Source: Nocardia altamirensis NBRC 108246 (GTDB taxonomy: Bacteria > Actinomycetota > Actinomycetes > Mycobacteriales > Mycobacteriaceae). Taken from it: a DNA stretch of 64,000 nucleotides. Both the position numbers and the translations under genes were made by a program. Positions within the stretch are counted from its first letter, which is position 1. Each line of letters starts with the position of its first letter. Under the pieces are notes generated by a model. It worked only from the letters and a program-made list of their open reading frames with translations, ran no database searches and was not told the origin of the DNA. Positions 42,470 through 50,415 of this stretch are shown in pieces. The stretch is taken from positions 1 through 64,000 of the forward strand of contig NZ_BDAY01000015.1 of NCBI RefSeq assembly GCF_001612685.1. Direction: 5' to 3'.

Positions 42470-43306
42470 CTACTTCCATGCGCCCGCCGCGATCGCAGCG
42501 CGCACGTAGTCGGTGAAGTCGATCGGCTCGCGGCCGAGAACCCGTCGGACTGTGTCGGTCACCGTGGCGTTGCGGCCGTCCATCAGCGTGGCGAAGATGT
42601 CGATCATGCCGGCCACCTCCTCGTCCGGCATGCCGAACTCGGACTTCAGCACTGCACCGAATTCCGCACCGGTCACGGGAATGTAGTGGATCTCGCGGCC
42701 GGTCTCCGCGGCGATCGCCGCGACGGCGTCACCGAAAGTCAGCAACCGCGGTCCGGTCAGGTCGTAGTTCTGACCATGGTGACCGTCCTCGGTCAGCGCG
42801 AGCACCGCGACGTCCGCGAGATCATCGCAGTCGATGAAGGGTTCGAGCACCTGGCCTGCGGGAAACGCGAGCGCGCCTGCCTGCACCATGTCCGTGAAGG
42901 CGCCCTGGTCGAAGTTCTGGTTGAACCAGGCGGCTTGCAGCACAGTCCATTCGGCACCGCTCTCCCGGACCGCTGACTCGGCCGGAGCGGCCTGATCTTC
43001 GCCGCGCGCCGACAGCAGTACCAGTCGCTGCACCCCGGCGGCGACCGCCTGTTCGCTGAACGCCCGGAGAATGTCACCGGCCCGCGGATCCCCGATATCG
43101 GGCGTGTACATGAGGAAGACCGCGCGCACCCCGTCCAGCACCGGAGCCCACGTGCCCCGATCGTGCCAATCGAACGGAAGCGCCGCCGAGCGAGAACCGA
43201 GGCGAACCGGGAAACCGTTGGCGGTCAAGCGATCCGCCACCCGGCGGCCGATCTTCCCGGTGGCCGCGGTGACGAGGATGGTCTGGTTGTTGCTGTTCGT
43301 TGTCAT
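42470..43306 (-). CDS. NmrA-like NAD(P)-binding oxidoreductase/sensor
   Basis: This 278-residue Rossmann protein begins with ILVTAATGKIGRRVADRL, the dinucleotide-binding turn of atypical short-chain dehydrogenases. It continues as in the NmrA/NAD(P)H-quinone reductase-like group (RLVLLSARGED; EWTVLQAAWFNQNF; EPFIDCDDLADVAV; LTFGDAVAAIAAETGREI). Related proteins reduce quinones or sense NADP(H) state; the substrate is unknown. ATG 43306 has AGGAG only one base upstream, so the message may be leaderless or an in-frame upstream start may be used. It is divergent from the terpene operon across 297 bp in which I see no other gene. Confidence 0.85.
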   Translation of the reverse strand: MTTNSNNQTILVTAATGKIGRRVADRLTANGFPVRLGSRSAALPFDWHDRGTWAPVLDGVRAVFLMYTPDIGDPRAGDILRAFSEQAVAAGVQRLVLLSARGEDQAAPAESAVRESGAEWTVLQAAWFNQNFDQGAFTDMVQAGALAFPAGQVLEPFIDCDDLADVAVLALTEDGHHGQNYDLTGPRLLTFGDAVAAIAAETGREIHYIPVTGAEFGAVLKSEFGMPDEEVAGMIDIFATLMDGRNATVTDTVRRVLGREPIDFTDYVRAAIAAGAWK

Positions 43307-43603
43307 GCTCCTAGTCAAGCCGTGCGCGGCGCCGCAGAACATCGGTGAGAGGCTCGTCTCCATACGCCTGCGTCCAGGGGAGCAACGTTCCAGTCCGACT
43401 GGTTGCTCCGGTTTTTCCCAGCGCCGAGAAGCGCAGCAAACCCGCAGTATCATGTGCCGATGTCCGAGAAGACTGTTCTGCCAACGGAATCGGGCGCTGT
43501 CTCGGTTCGAGGGGAACGTACAAGAGCCGCGCGGCAAGCCCAGGGTTTTCCGGCAACTGTCCTCGGTGCCTGTCATGCGGGAATCTCCCGGAGGTGAAGT
43601 CGC

Positions 43604-44641
43604 ATGTCTACCTCGGCTTCCGAATCGACAGCGGATCCCGCCTTAGCGTCGGCTCTGCTGACCCAGGCTCGTGCCACCGTCGATCCGATTCTGCGTGATG
43701 CGCTGAGCATGCTGCCGTCGCCCCTGGATGTCATGGCAGGCAACCATTTCGGCTGGTGCGACATCGACGGGGCACCGATGTCCTCGGTGTCGGGCAAGGC
43801 GCTGCGGCCTGCGTTCATGTTCGCCGCGGCACGGTCGGTGGGCCGTACGCCCGACGTCGTGGCCCATGCCGCGGCGGCCGTCGAACTGCTGCACAACTTT
43901 TCACTGGTCCATGACGACATCATGGACGGTGACGCGCTACGGCACGGACGCGCGACCGTCTGGAAGACGTGGGGGGTCACCAACGCCACGCTGGTCGGCG
44001 ACGGCCTGCAAGCACTCGCGACGCGCGTACTCACCGCGCATGCCCCTGCCCCAGTTCTTGCGGAAGCCGTTCGCCGCTTGACGATCACCTCCGTCGAATT
44101 GTGCGGCGGGCAGTATCTCGACTGCGCCTTCGAGCAGCGCGCCTCGGTCGCCATCGGGGATTACCTGGCGATGGCCACCGGAAAGACGGGGGCGCTGATC
44201 GGCTGCGCGTGTGCACTCGGCGGGCTACTCGCCGGCGCGGACCCGAGTTCGGTGCACGCCCTCGACGCCTACGGCCGCATGGTCGGTGTGGCATTCCAAC
44301 TGGTCGACGACGTGATCGGGATCTGGGGCGATCCGAACAACACCGGGAAGCCGGCAGGTACTGACCTCGTCCGAAGAAAACGGACCTTTCCTGTCGTGCG
44401 GCTGCTCGGTTCGGGTCTGCCCCAAGCCGACCAGCTCGCCACGATCTATCAAGGGCGAGAACCGTTGTCGGACGCGGAGGTGGCCGCCGCCATCGGTCTA
44501 CTCGATGCGGCAGGCGGGTCTGCGCCGACACTGCGTTGTGCCGAAGACCAGATCACCGCGGCCTTCGACGCATTGCCCGCACACCTTCGCACCGACGACT
44601 TGCTGGCGCTGGCCCAGCTGGCCGCCCATCGAGATCGCTGA
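43604..44641 (+). CDS. Geranylgeranyl diphosphate synthase-type polyprenyl synthetase
   Basis: This 345-residue trans-prenyltransferase makes the linear isoprenoid precursor for the cyclases encoded downstream. The first Asp-rich motif is DDIMD (in SLVHDDIMDGDALRHGRAT) and the second is DDVIGIWGD. The first motif has no two-residue insertion, and an aromatic Phe sits five residues before it. This is the type I pattern usual for actinobacterial and archaeal GGPP synthases, so C20 is favoured over C15. ATG 43604 has GGAGGTGA 6 nt upstream, a strong site for the first gene of the operon. The class II cyclase begins 76 bp downstream. Confidence 0.9.
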   Translation: MSTSASESTADPALASALLTQARATVDPILRDALSMLPSPLDVMAGNHFGWCDIDGAPMSSVSGKALRPAFMFAAARSVGRTPDVVAHAAAAVELLHNFSLVHDDIMDGDALRHGRATVWKTWGVTNATLVGDGLQALATRVLTAHAPAPVLAEAVRRLTITSVELCGGQYLDCAFEQRASVAIGDYLAMATGKTGALIGCACALGGLLAGADPSSVHALDAYGRMVGVAFQLVDDVIGIWGDPNNTGKPAGTDLVRRKRTFPVVRLLGSGLPQADQLATIYQGREPLSDAEVAAAIGLLDAAGGSAPTLRCAEDQITAAFDALPAHLRTDDLLALAQLAAHRDR

Positions 44642-44717
44642 CAGCCATGCGCATCTCGACAAGCCGCCGCGCCACCTCGACGCCGACCCGAGTAGCAACC
44701 GATGGGAGCGAACGCGA

Positions 44718-46286
44718 ATGGTGACCAGCCCCTCGTCGACGGCTTGCCGAGCGTGCAAGCAGGAAGTTCAGCGGTTGTTGTCCGGGCTGACCGAGGACGG
44801 GCGCATCAGCCTCTCGGTCTACGAGACCGCGCGGGTCGTGTCGAGTCTCCCGGACCTACCCGGCCACACCGCGAGGATCGACTATCTCCTTGCCACACAA
44901 GGGCAAGAAGGGCGCTGGGGACCACGCGACGCCGGCTACGGCCTCATCCCGACCCTGAGCGCGATCGAGGCGCTGCTGACGGTCCAGGCGGCCGGGCGCG
45001 GAGGTTCCCCGATCATCTCGACAGTGCAGAGCGCTCTCCGTGGCCTGGCCGATGTCGTTCCGGGAGCATCGCTCCGGCTGCCCGACCTACCCGCTGCCGA
45101 CCTCGTCGTTGCCGCGCTGGTACCACGCATCGATCAGCACCTGTCGACCGTGCATCTCGCAGGCACAGCGAAGTTGCCAACGTGGGTGCGAGACATGGGA
45201 TCCCACCATGGCCGCCGGTTGAACGCGCTCACCACTCGACTGAGCGCTGCCACACGATTGGACGACAAGCTGCTGCATGCGGCGGAAACTTTCGTTGCAG
45301 AACTCGCACCCGGCAGCATTCAGCCCTCGGCGGCAGGCAGTATCGGCGCGTCTCCTGCCGCCACCGCCGCCTGGCTGGCCACCAAACCATCCGGGCCCGG
45401 AGCGACCGCGGCGCGCCGATACCTCGCGCAGCTGGCCAGCCACACCGGCGGTCCACTGCCCTGCGTAGCGCCCGTCGCCGTCTTCGAACGGGCATGGGTG
45501 TTGAACTGGCTGCGCCACACCGGAATTCCGGTCGACGTCCCGAAAACGATACGACGAAGCCTGCGCCGCAGCCTCACCGCCACCGGCGCCGCAACAGCGC
45601 CCGGGCTACCGACCGACGCCGACACCACCAGCATGGTCCTGGCCACCCTGACTCTGCTCGGCGAACCGCACGATCCCTCGATGCTCCGCACCTACGAACT
45701 CGGTACCCATTTCTGTACGTGGCCTGGCGAACAAGGGCAATCCGTCACCACCAATGCCCATGTGCTGGAAGCACTCAGCCTCTATGTTCGCGCCCGGCCC
45801 GCCGAACGTCACCGCTATCTGCCGGTGATCCGCAAGATATCCAGCTGGCTGCTCGACCAGCAACAGGACGCAGGCCACTGGGATGACCGCTGGCACGCTT
45901 CCCCGTACTACGCGACATTCTGCGCGGCACTCGCCCTCACGCGTTTCGCCGACCCGCCTGCCACTCCCGCGATGCGCAGCACCGTCCGCTGGCTGCTGAA
46001 CACCCAGCGCGCCAACGGATCCTGGGGTATCTGGTGCGGCACCCCCGAAGAGACCGCGTACGCAGTCCAACTGCTCATCCAGCTCGCCAGTCCGAGACAC
46101 CCGAGATACCAGGTCGCCATCGAACTCGCGAAAACCTACCTCGACCAGACACCGCGCAACGGCGGCCAGCCACCGCTGTGGCACGACAAAGACCTCTACA
46201 CACCCGAGACGATCGTCGACACCGCATTGCTCACCACGCGCCACTGCCTGCATTCGGCACCGAGTCGACAGCGAAGGGATCACTGA
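44718..46286 (+). CDS. Class II terpene cyclase with DxDTT motif
   Basis: This 522-residue protein has the size and fold signs of bacterial class II (protonation-initiated) diterpene cyclases. It contains QW-like repeats (LLATQGQEGRWGPRDAGYGL; LLDQQQDAGHWDDRW; LLNTQRANGSWGIWCG) typical of beta-gamma-domain cyclases. The acid motif is DADTT in LPTDADTTSMVLATL: the catalytic middle Asp is kept, but the last Asp of DxDD is Thr. DxDTT is known from drimane-type sesquiterpene cyclases, yet the upstream synthase looks like a GGPP synthase. The protein should cyclise a linear diphosphate without removing the diphosphate. ATG 44718 has GGGAG 9 nt upstream. The stop TGA shares its A with the ATG of the next gene. 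Confidence 0.88.
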   Translation: MVTSPSSTACRACKQEVQRLLSGLTEDGRISLSVYETARVVSSLPDLPGHTARIDYLLATQGQEGRWGPRDAGYGLIPTLSAIEALLTVQAAGRGGSPIISTVQSALRGLADVVPGASLRLPDLPAADLVVAALVPRIDQHLSTVHLAGTAKLPTWVRDMGSHHGRRLNALTTRLSAATRLDDKLLHAAETFVAELAPGSIQPSAAGSIGASPAATAAWLATKPSGPGATAARRYLAQLASHTGGPLPCVAPVAVFERAWVLNWLRHTGIPVDVPKTIRRSLRRSLTATGAATAPGLPTDADTTSMVLATLTLLGEPHDPSMLRTYELGTHFCTWPGEQGQSVTTNAHVLEALSLYVRARPAERHRYLPVIRKISSWLLDQQQDAGHWDDRWHASPYYATFCAALALTRFADPPATPAMRSTVRWLLNTQRANGSWGIWCGTPEETAYAVQLLIQLASPRHPRYQVAIELAKTYLDQTPRNGGQPPLWHDKDLYTPETIVDTALLTTRHCLHSAPSRQRRDH

Positions 46287-47266
46287 TGCCCGATCGGCAG
46301 CAATCCGAGAAAACGCGCGAAGACCTCAGCAGCTTTCCTGTGACGGCCTTCGCGGAAATGACTGCCCTCCTGCCGGCTCGCCCGCACCCAGAAGCCGAGC
46401 AAGTCGAGAACTTGACCGTCGCCTGGGCCGATCAAGCACAGCTTCCGATGGACAAGGCGAAGTTCGAGCGGCTCCGTGGTTCGCGGATCGGGCGCGGCGT
46501 GGCGAACTGCTCGCCGGACCTCCCTCGCGAACTGGTTGCTCTCTGGGCACGATTCACCTTCTGGTACACCGCCTTCGACGATGTGTGCGCAGAGGATGTG
46601 GCCGCCCGCGACCTGTCGACCTACATACGCGAAGCAGGCCAGATATGGCGCATCCTGCACGACGAAACCCCGCCGGAACCGCCGCGCAGCACATTCGCCG
46701 CTGTGCTTCAACCGCTGCTCGCCGAGCTGGACATGTCCGCCTCGGCTACCACCGCCAATCGTCTGCGGCATGCGCTGCGCGACTACCTCACGGCCGCAGC
46801 CTGGGAAGCAAACAGCAGATCCAGCAACGTCCCGCCCCATTACGACGACTATCTGTCCTTCTACCGCCATTCGGGAACATTCGTCTTGAACATCGAATTC
46901 CTCGAAACGACTCCTGGTGCCGCTCTCTCCGACGAGGCCAGGCGGCTACCCCACACCAGAGCCATGCGGGCGGCGCTCTGCGATTTGGGGTGCCTGGTCA
47001 ACTTCATTTCCTCAGGGCCGAAGGAGAAAGAGCTGAATACCTCATGGCCGACCGCCTTTACGGCGGATATCGGTGCGCTCTACACGGCGCGCTGCCTCGA
47101 CTTGGCACGAACAGTGGCCGAACTGCGCGACACCTACACAACCGATCCCCAGGTCGGCGGCTTCTTCATGGCCGGAGCCGACTGGGCCGCAGGCATGCTG
47201 CGATGGCATCGAGAGTCGTTGGCGCACCGATACTCGCTGGGGCCAGGAAGCCTGGGGTCGTCATGA
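46286..47266 (+). CDS. Class I terpene synthase
   Basis: This 326-residue alpha-domain terpene synthase ionises a diphosphate substrate with Mg2+. The Asp-rich motif is DDVCAED (in FWYTAFDDVCAED), fitting DDxxxE/D variants. The NSE triad reads NFISSGPKE (Asn, Ser at +4, Glu at +8), and an RY pair occurs near the C-terminus (HRYSL). It starts at ATG 46286, overlapping the class II cyclase stop by one base, and ends in an ATGA overlap with the P450. It therefore probably acts on the bicyclic diphosphate made by that cyclase, as ent-kaurene-type synthases do. The product skeleton cannot be predicted. Confidence 0.9.
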   Translation: MPDRQQSEKTREDLSSFPVTAFAEMTALLPARPHPEAEQVENLTVAWADQAQLPMDKAKFERLRGSRIGRGVANCSPDLPRELVALWARFTFWYTAFDDVCAEDVAARDLSTYIREAGQIWRILHDETPPEPPRSTFAAVLQPLLAELDMSASATTANRLRHALRDYLTAAAWEANSRSSNVPPHYDDYLSFYRHSGTFVLNIEFLETTPGAALSDEARRLPHTRAMRAALCDLGCLVNFISSGPKEKELNTSWPTAFTADIGALYTARCLDLARTVAELRDTYTTDPQVGGFFMAGADWAAGMLRWHRESLAHRYSLGPGSLGSS

Positions 47267-48519
47267 TTCTTCCCAGCAACGTGCCCCCACATGTGGTGCG
47301 GGACTTCGACTATCACCGCGATCTACACCTGTCGCCGGACCCGGCCCGCACACCCATCCAGCCCTATTCGGATCCGATATTCTGGACCCCGAAATCCGGC
47401 GGATACTGGGTGCTCACCCGATACACGGACATCAGTGCCGTCCTCCGCGACACCGAACACTTCTCCAACGCCACCAGTCCCACGCTCGACGGCAAGGGCG
47501 CGTGGCCCCGCCCATTGATTCCGCAGGAACTCGACCCGCCAGAACATGGCAAGTACCGCAGGGTGTTCGTCCGGCATCTCAACCGTCGCACCACCGAACG
47601 CATCACCACAGCGATCACCACCCGCTGTACGGATCGAATTGCCGAATTCACGCCGAGGGGCCGTTGCGAACTGATGGCCGACCTCGCCCGGCCGATGCAG
47701 TACGCACTGTTCACCGCTCTCTATGACGCCTCGCACGAGACCGCCGTCCGCTGCGCCGAGTCGACCACAACGCTGCTGCACAGCCGCGACACCACAGCAC
47801 GCGCGGAGGCCGGCAGAGCCCTCGAAGAGGTGCTGTCAGAGCTGATCGCCGCCAGACCCCAGCATGGGTTCATCGGCACCATGATCAACAGCGACGACGA
47901 ATCGCTGACCGACCAAGAAATGCTCGATATGGCCGCCATGCTGGCCTTGGCCAGTCTGGACACACTCGCCAATTCCCTCGGCTTCGCCTTCAAATTCCTT
48001 GCCGAGCACCCTCAGCATCAGCATGCCCTCGCCACCGATCCCGAACTCGCCACGGCCGCAGTCGAAGAACTCCTTCGCCTCCATTCCGTCGCAAACCTGC
48101 TCAGAACCGCCGTAGCCGACCGCGAACTTTGTGGCATGACCATCCGCAGCGGTGACCGCATCCTCCTCAGCCCCACACTCGCCCACCATGATCCCCACGC
48201 CTACGACGCCCCTTCGGCAGCGCACTGGGACCGCCCCTCCCGAAACCAGCACCTAGCGTTCGGCATTGGCGCCCACCGCTGCGTCGGGGTCGCACTGGCC
48301 CGAACCGCTCTGAAGAGCGCGATAACTTCCTTCCACGCCCAAATACCGTCGTACCGCATACCTCCCGAAGCCGAGATCAAGACAACCTGCGGCGTAACCA
48401 ACGAAATACGATCACTCCCACTGGTGTGGACACACCGGCTGGACAAGCGGTCGGGCGGCGCTGGTGGCGGTGCCGTCGGACCGACCGAGGTACTGCACGA
48501 ACCGGCAGATCACGATTGA
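47263..48519 (+). CDS. Cytochrome P450 of the terpene operon
   Basis: This 418-residue soluble bacterial-type P450 is presumed to oxidise the terpene made by the two cyclases. The I-helix reads LALASLDTLANS (acid-alcohol pair Asp-Thr). The K-helix ExxR lies in EELLRLHSVANLLRTA, and the haem loop FGIGAHRCVGVALART holds the axial Cys. ATG 47263 overlaps the class I synthase stop by four bases (ATGA), so translation is coupled. No ferredoxin or reductase gene is adjacent, so electron partners must come from elsewhere. The gene ends the operon; 157 bp without a clear terminator follow. Confidence 0.93.
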   Translation: MILPSNVPPHVVRDFDYHRDLHLSPDPARTPIQPYSDPIFWTPKSGGYWVLTRYTDISAVLRDTEHFSNATSPTLDGKGAWPRPLIPQELDPPEHGKYRRVFVRHLNRRTTERITTAITTRCTDRIAEFTPRGRCELMADLARPMQYALFTALYDASHETAVRCAESTTTLLHSRDTTARAEAGRALEEVLSELIAARPQHGFIGTMINSDDESLTDQEMLDMAAMLALASLDTLANSLGFAFKFLAEHPQHQHALATDPELATAAVEELLRLHSVANLLRTAVADRELCGMTIRSGDRILLSPTLAHHDPHAYDAPSAAHWDRPSRNQHLAFGIGAHRCVGVALARTALKSAITSFHAQIPSYRIPPEAEIKTTCGVTNEIRSLPLVWTHRLDKRSGGAGGGAVGPTEVLHEPADHD

Positions 48520-48676
48520 AATACGCAGTGTCGCAATCGGCTTCGTGCAACGCTCTTGAGCTGGCCGGCATCAATGAGGCTTCTGATCGCGGTGTAACAA
48601 AGTCACCGGCTTGGCCGAAAGCTGGAAGGTAGGATCCACGAACACAACTGTTCGACAACCACAAAGGATGAATATC

Positions 48677-48898
48677 GTGCGGAAAATGCTGGTGATCCTG
48701 GCCGTCGCAGGATCACTGATCGCCGGATCGAACGCTGTCGCCAACGCTGAACCCGCCCCCGTGCCACCGCTGTGCCAATTGTTCGGCGGCCCTTTGGCTC
48801 TGGTCAAATGGATGATCGATCCCTACAGCCAGTCCACCGACCCGCTCGCCGTCGCCTTCCGCGGTGTCGAGCACGCCCTGTGCCGCCCAGGCCAGTGA
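48677..48898 (+). CDS. Small exported protein of unknown function
   Basis: This 73-residue product begins with a signal peptide (VRKMLVILAVAGSLIAGS, cleavage near ANA-EP) and has a mature part of about 50 residues with two Cys (PPLCQLFGG and HALCRPGQ). GTG 48677 is favoured because AAAGG lies 9 nt before it; ATG 48668 directly abuts the same AAAGG. I do not recognise the family. Tiny exported proteins of this shape are frequent in Nocardia. A hairpin follows. Confidence 0.65.
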   Translation: MRKMLVILAVAGSLIAGSNAVANAEPAPVPPLCQLFGGPLALVKWMIDPYSQSTDPLAVAFRGVEHALCRPGQ

Positions 48899-48961
48899 GC
48901 TCGAGGTAGGTCGACTGCTGCACTGAACAGTCGGCCCGCCTCGCGTCCGATTCCCGATTCG

Positions 48962-48980
48962 CCCGGGAGGAATTCCCGGG
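48962..48980. terminator. Inverted repeat upstream of the FxLD precursor gene
   Basis: CCCGGGA-GGAAT-TCCCGGG forms a perfect 7-bp stem 64 bp after the small exported protein. It may end that transcript or serve as an operator for the next gene. Confidence 0.45.
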
Positions 48981-49111
48981 TATGCGTGGCATCCTCCCCT
49001 ACTGCGAAGGTACGGCCGCCGAGCATCATCGAAGACGGCCGAGTGTCACTGCGGGATGTCCGGCATGCGTTACCCGGCCATCTGTTGAAGGCATTCCGAA
49101 GAGGGTTTGAT

Positions 49112-49282
49112 ATGTCTGCACCGATAGACGATTTCGATCTCGACATCCGAATCAGCCAACCCAGCACGACTCTCGATCGGACATCAGCACAGCGGAGGAC
49201 GGACGACTCGGTCTGCCCGACTGAGGTGACCGGCTGCACGGGCTGCACCGTCTGCTATCCCTGCCGCACAGATGTGCGCTGA
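49112..49282 (+). CDS. FxLD-family lanthipeptide-like precursor peptide
   Basis: This 56-residue peptide has the form of a ribosomally made, post-translationally modified precursor. The leader carries FDLDI at residues 8-12, the FxLD box recognised by class I lanthipeptide dehydratases. The tail has five Cys at 35, 42, 45, 48 and 51 (CTGCTVCYPC) with Ser/Thr at 33, 37, 40, 43, 46 and 53, suitable for dehydration and thioether rings. ATG 49112 has AGAGGG 6-7 nt upstream, far better than the in-frame start at 48986. No dehydratase, cyclase, methyltransferase or transporter gene lies in the window, so it is an orphan here. The DUF3089 lipase starts 30 bp downstream. The CxxCxxCxxC spacing could instead bind metal; the RiPP reading is inference. 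Confidence 0.7.
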   Translation: MSAPIDDFDLDIRISQPSTTLDRTSAQRRTDDSVCPTEVTGCTGCTVCYPCRTDVR

Positions 49283-49311
49283 GCCCGATTCAGCTTTGTA
49301 GCATTGTTGTC

Positions 49312-50337
49312 ATGCCTCTCCGCCGAGTTCGTTTCGTCTCACGCGCTGCGCTGGCGTTGGGTGCACTGCTTTGCCTGATCGGAGTGTTCGTTGTTCCACA
49401 GGCCTCGGCGGCGCCGCAGAGCACGTGGCTGTGCAAGCCCGGTCAGCCGAATGACCCGTGCGGAGGGCGGGCGGGGGCACCGATCGACTGCTTCTATGTC
49501 TATCCGACCGTGTCGTTGCAGCCGTCGATCAACGCAAACCTCGACGCGTCCCCGGAATTGCGCGGAGTAGCAGCAGCCCAGGCGGAGCCCTTCGGAGTGC
49601 ACTGCAATGTGTGGGCACCGGTGTATCGGCAAACGACGCTTCGGACGTTGAATACCGGTTCGCCACAGGAGCGCAACGACGCGCGAGACCTCGCGTACGG
49701 CGACGTCGAGCGGGCCTGGGACGACTACCTCGCACAACACAACGGCGGACGCGGTGTCGTGCTCATCGGCCACTCGCAAGGCACCAGCATGTTGCGGACC
49801 CTGATCCAGCGCCGTATCGAAAGGAAACCTGCACAGTCGCAACTGGTTTCGGCACTGCTGATCGGCGGCAATGTCCTGGTCGGGAAGGGCGCGACGGTCG
49901 GTGGCGATTTCCGCACCGTGCCCGCATGCACCAGCCCGGCACAGACCGGGTGCGTTATCGCCTATTCCGCCTTCTCCCGAACACCGCCGCCGAACGCGCG
50001 CTTCGGCTGGTCGCCGAGCACACCCAACACCTCGGCGACCGGCGCAAGCCTGCCGTTCGGGCCCGATTACGAGGTGCTGTGTACGAACCCGGCCTCGTTG
50101 CGCGACAACGCTATAGCGCCGATCCACGGCAGTGTCGCGGGCCTCGCCCTCGATGGAGTACGCGCCCACTGCACCACCGGCGACGGACCGCACGTGCTCA
50201 TGGCCGAGGGCCTGATCGCCACCGCGCTACCCGATCTTCAGGACGCCACCTGGGGCCTACACCTCTACGACGTGAACATCGCCCACCAAACCCTCGTCGA
50301 CCTGGTCGGCACCCAGAGCGCCGCATACGGCCGGTGA
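49312..50337 (+). CDS. Secreted DUF3089 alpha/beta-hydrolase (lipase-like)
   Basis: This 341-residue exported protein has a signal peptide (MPLRRVRFVSRAALALGALL, cleavage near ASA-AP) and the DUF3089 layout. The early part reads DCFYVYPTVSLQP, followed by a nucleophile elbow VLIGHSQGTSMLR. The later part has YSAFSRTPPPNARFGW and a C-terminal region with the likely catalytic His (GLHLYDVNIAHQTL). Members are predicted extracellular lipases or esterases with unknown natural substrates. It follows the FxLD precursor by 30 bp and may share its transcript. It converges on the acylase gene, with a 78-bp gap. Confidence 0.87.
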   Translation: MPLRRVRFVSRAALALGALLCLIGVFVVPQASAAPQSTWLCKPGQPNDPCGGRAGAPIDCFYVYPTVSLQPSINANLDASPELRGVAAAQAEPFGVHCNVWAPVYRQTTLRTLNTGSPQERNDARDLAYGDVERAWDDYLAQHNGGRGVVLIGHSQGTSMLRTLIQRRIERKPAQSQLVSALLIGGNVLVGKGATVGGDFRTVPACTSPAQTGCVIAYSAFSRTPPPNARFGWSPSTPNTSATGASLPFGPDYEVLCTNPASLRDNAIAPIHGSVAGLALDGVRAHCTTGDGPHVLMAEGLIATALPDLQDATWGLHLYDVNIAHQTLVDLVGTQSAAYGR

Positions 50338-50415
50338 GGCGCCAACGCCCAACGCCATGATCGCGCAGAGGATTTCAGTGGCAACGCGGAACGGCTAGGG
50401 CGACCTTGTCGCTGG

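Noticed and set aside
42005..43306. CYP102, VOC and NmrA-like genes as parts of the terpene cluster
   Set aside because: The NmrA-like gene is on the opposite strand and the VOC and CYP102 genes end before a hairpin. Only the four coupled genes at 43604-48519 have clear operon structure.
48986..49111. Longer version of the FxLD precursor starting at 48986
   Set aside because: The strong AGAGGG site precedes ATG 49112, and the 56-residue form matches the usual size of FxLD leaders plus core.
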